Positions 5,112 through 5,212 of a stretch of 5,212 nucleotides of DNA are shown piece after piece. Below the pieces are notes generated by a model. The model worked only from the letters and a program-made list of their open reading frames with translations, had not been told where the DNA came from and did no database searches. This stretch comes from a bacterium. GTDB taxonomy: Bacteria > Cyanobacteriota > Vampirovibrionia > Obscuribacterales > Obscuribacteraceae. The position numbers and the translations under genes were made by a program. Position 1 is the stretch's first letter; each line of letters begins with the position of its first letter. The stretch covers positions 1 to 5,212 of the forward strand of contig JAUIJG010000377.1 in the NCBI GenBank assembly GCA_030431355.1, read 5' to 3'.

Positions 5112-5212
5112 GTAACCAAACTGAGAGCGTTTTTTATTTACCAGAACAATGGGGTTCAATAAGGTAGGAAGAAACAGGGAAAATAGTACCCATATGAAGG
5201 CAAGTTCTTTTT

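Noticed and set aside
5194..5212. ATG opening MKASSF at the right edge, possibly a divergent gene
   Set aside because: Only six codons are visible and AGGGA is 13 bases away; too little to call a gene.

Overview
The window reads as ordinary chromosome of a diderm (Gram-negative type) bacterium with mid-range GC. It encodes an arabinose-5-phosphate isomerase of the Kdo (LPS inner-core sugar) pathway, a lipoprotein c-type cytochrome, a Hanks-type Ser/Thr kinase and an RpoD-family sigma-like protein. I cannot assign a phylum with confidence. The mix of Kdo synthesis, bacterial Ser/Thr kinase and DUF1573-cytochrome fusion fits several environmental lineages, for example the non-photosynthetic relatives of cyanobacteria, Riflebacteria-like groups or Acidobacteria. 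No rRNA, tRNA, CRISPR array, transposase or phage gene is visible.

Layout, left to right: (1) 1-241, minus strand, the first 80 residues of a Ser/Thr protein kinase running off the left edge. (2) 242-523, a non-coding divergent region holding short repeats and the kdsD ribosome binding site. (3) 524-1585, plus strand, kdsD, with an SIS domain followed by two CBS domains. (4) 1608-2351, minus strand and convergent with kdsD, a 247-residue RpoD-like protein. It keeps sigma regions 1.2, 2 and 3, has no region 4 and ends in a strongly acidic tail. (5) 2486-2872, plus strand, divergent from the sigma-like gene, a 128-residue coiled-coil protein. (6) 3009-3542, plus strand, a 177-residue unknown protein with AGA/AGG-rich arginine codons. 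(7) 3552-4061, minus strand, a 169-residue unknown protein with a good sigma70-type promoter of its own. (8) 4282-5088, minus strand, a lipoprotein joining a DUF1573 domain to a c-type cytochrome with two CXXCH motifs. (9) 5089-5212, the upstream region of that gene.

The genes change strand often and do not form one operon. kdsD serves outer-membrane LPS synthesis, and the cytochrome lipoprotein points to electron transfer at the periplasmic face. The kinase and the sigma-like protein are regulatory. The point most worth following is the sigma-like protein. It keeps the core-RNA-polymerase-binding segment (region 2.2) in good shape, but its promoter-melting residues are changed and the -35-binding domain is absent. 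It may therefore be a competitor or modulator of the polymerase, or half of a split sigma factor, rather than a standard sigma factor. Nothing here proves a new multi-gene system.
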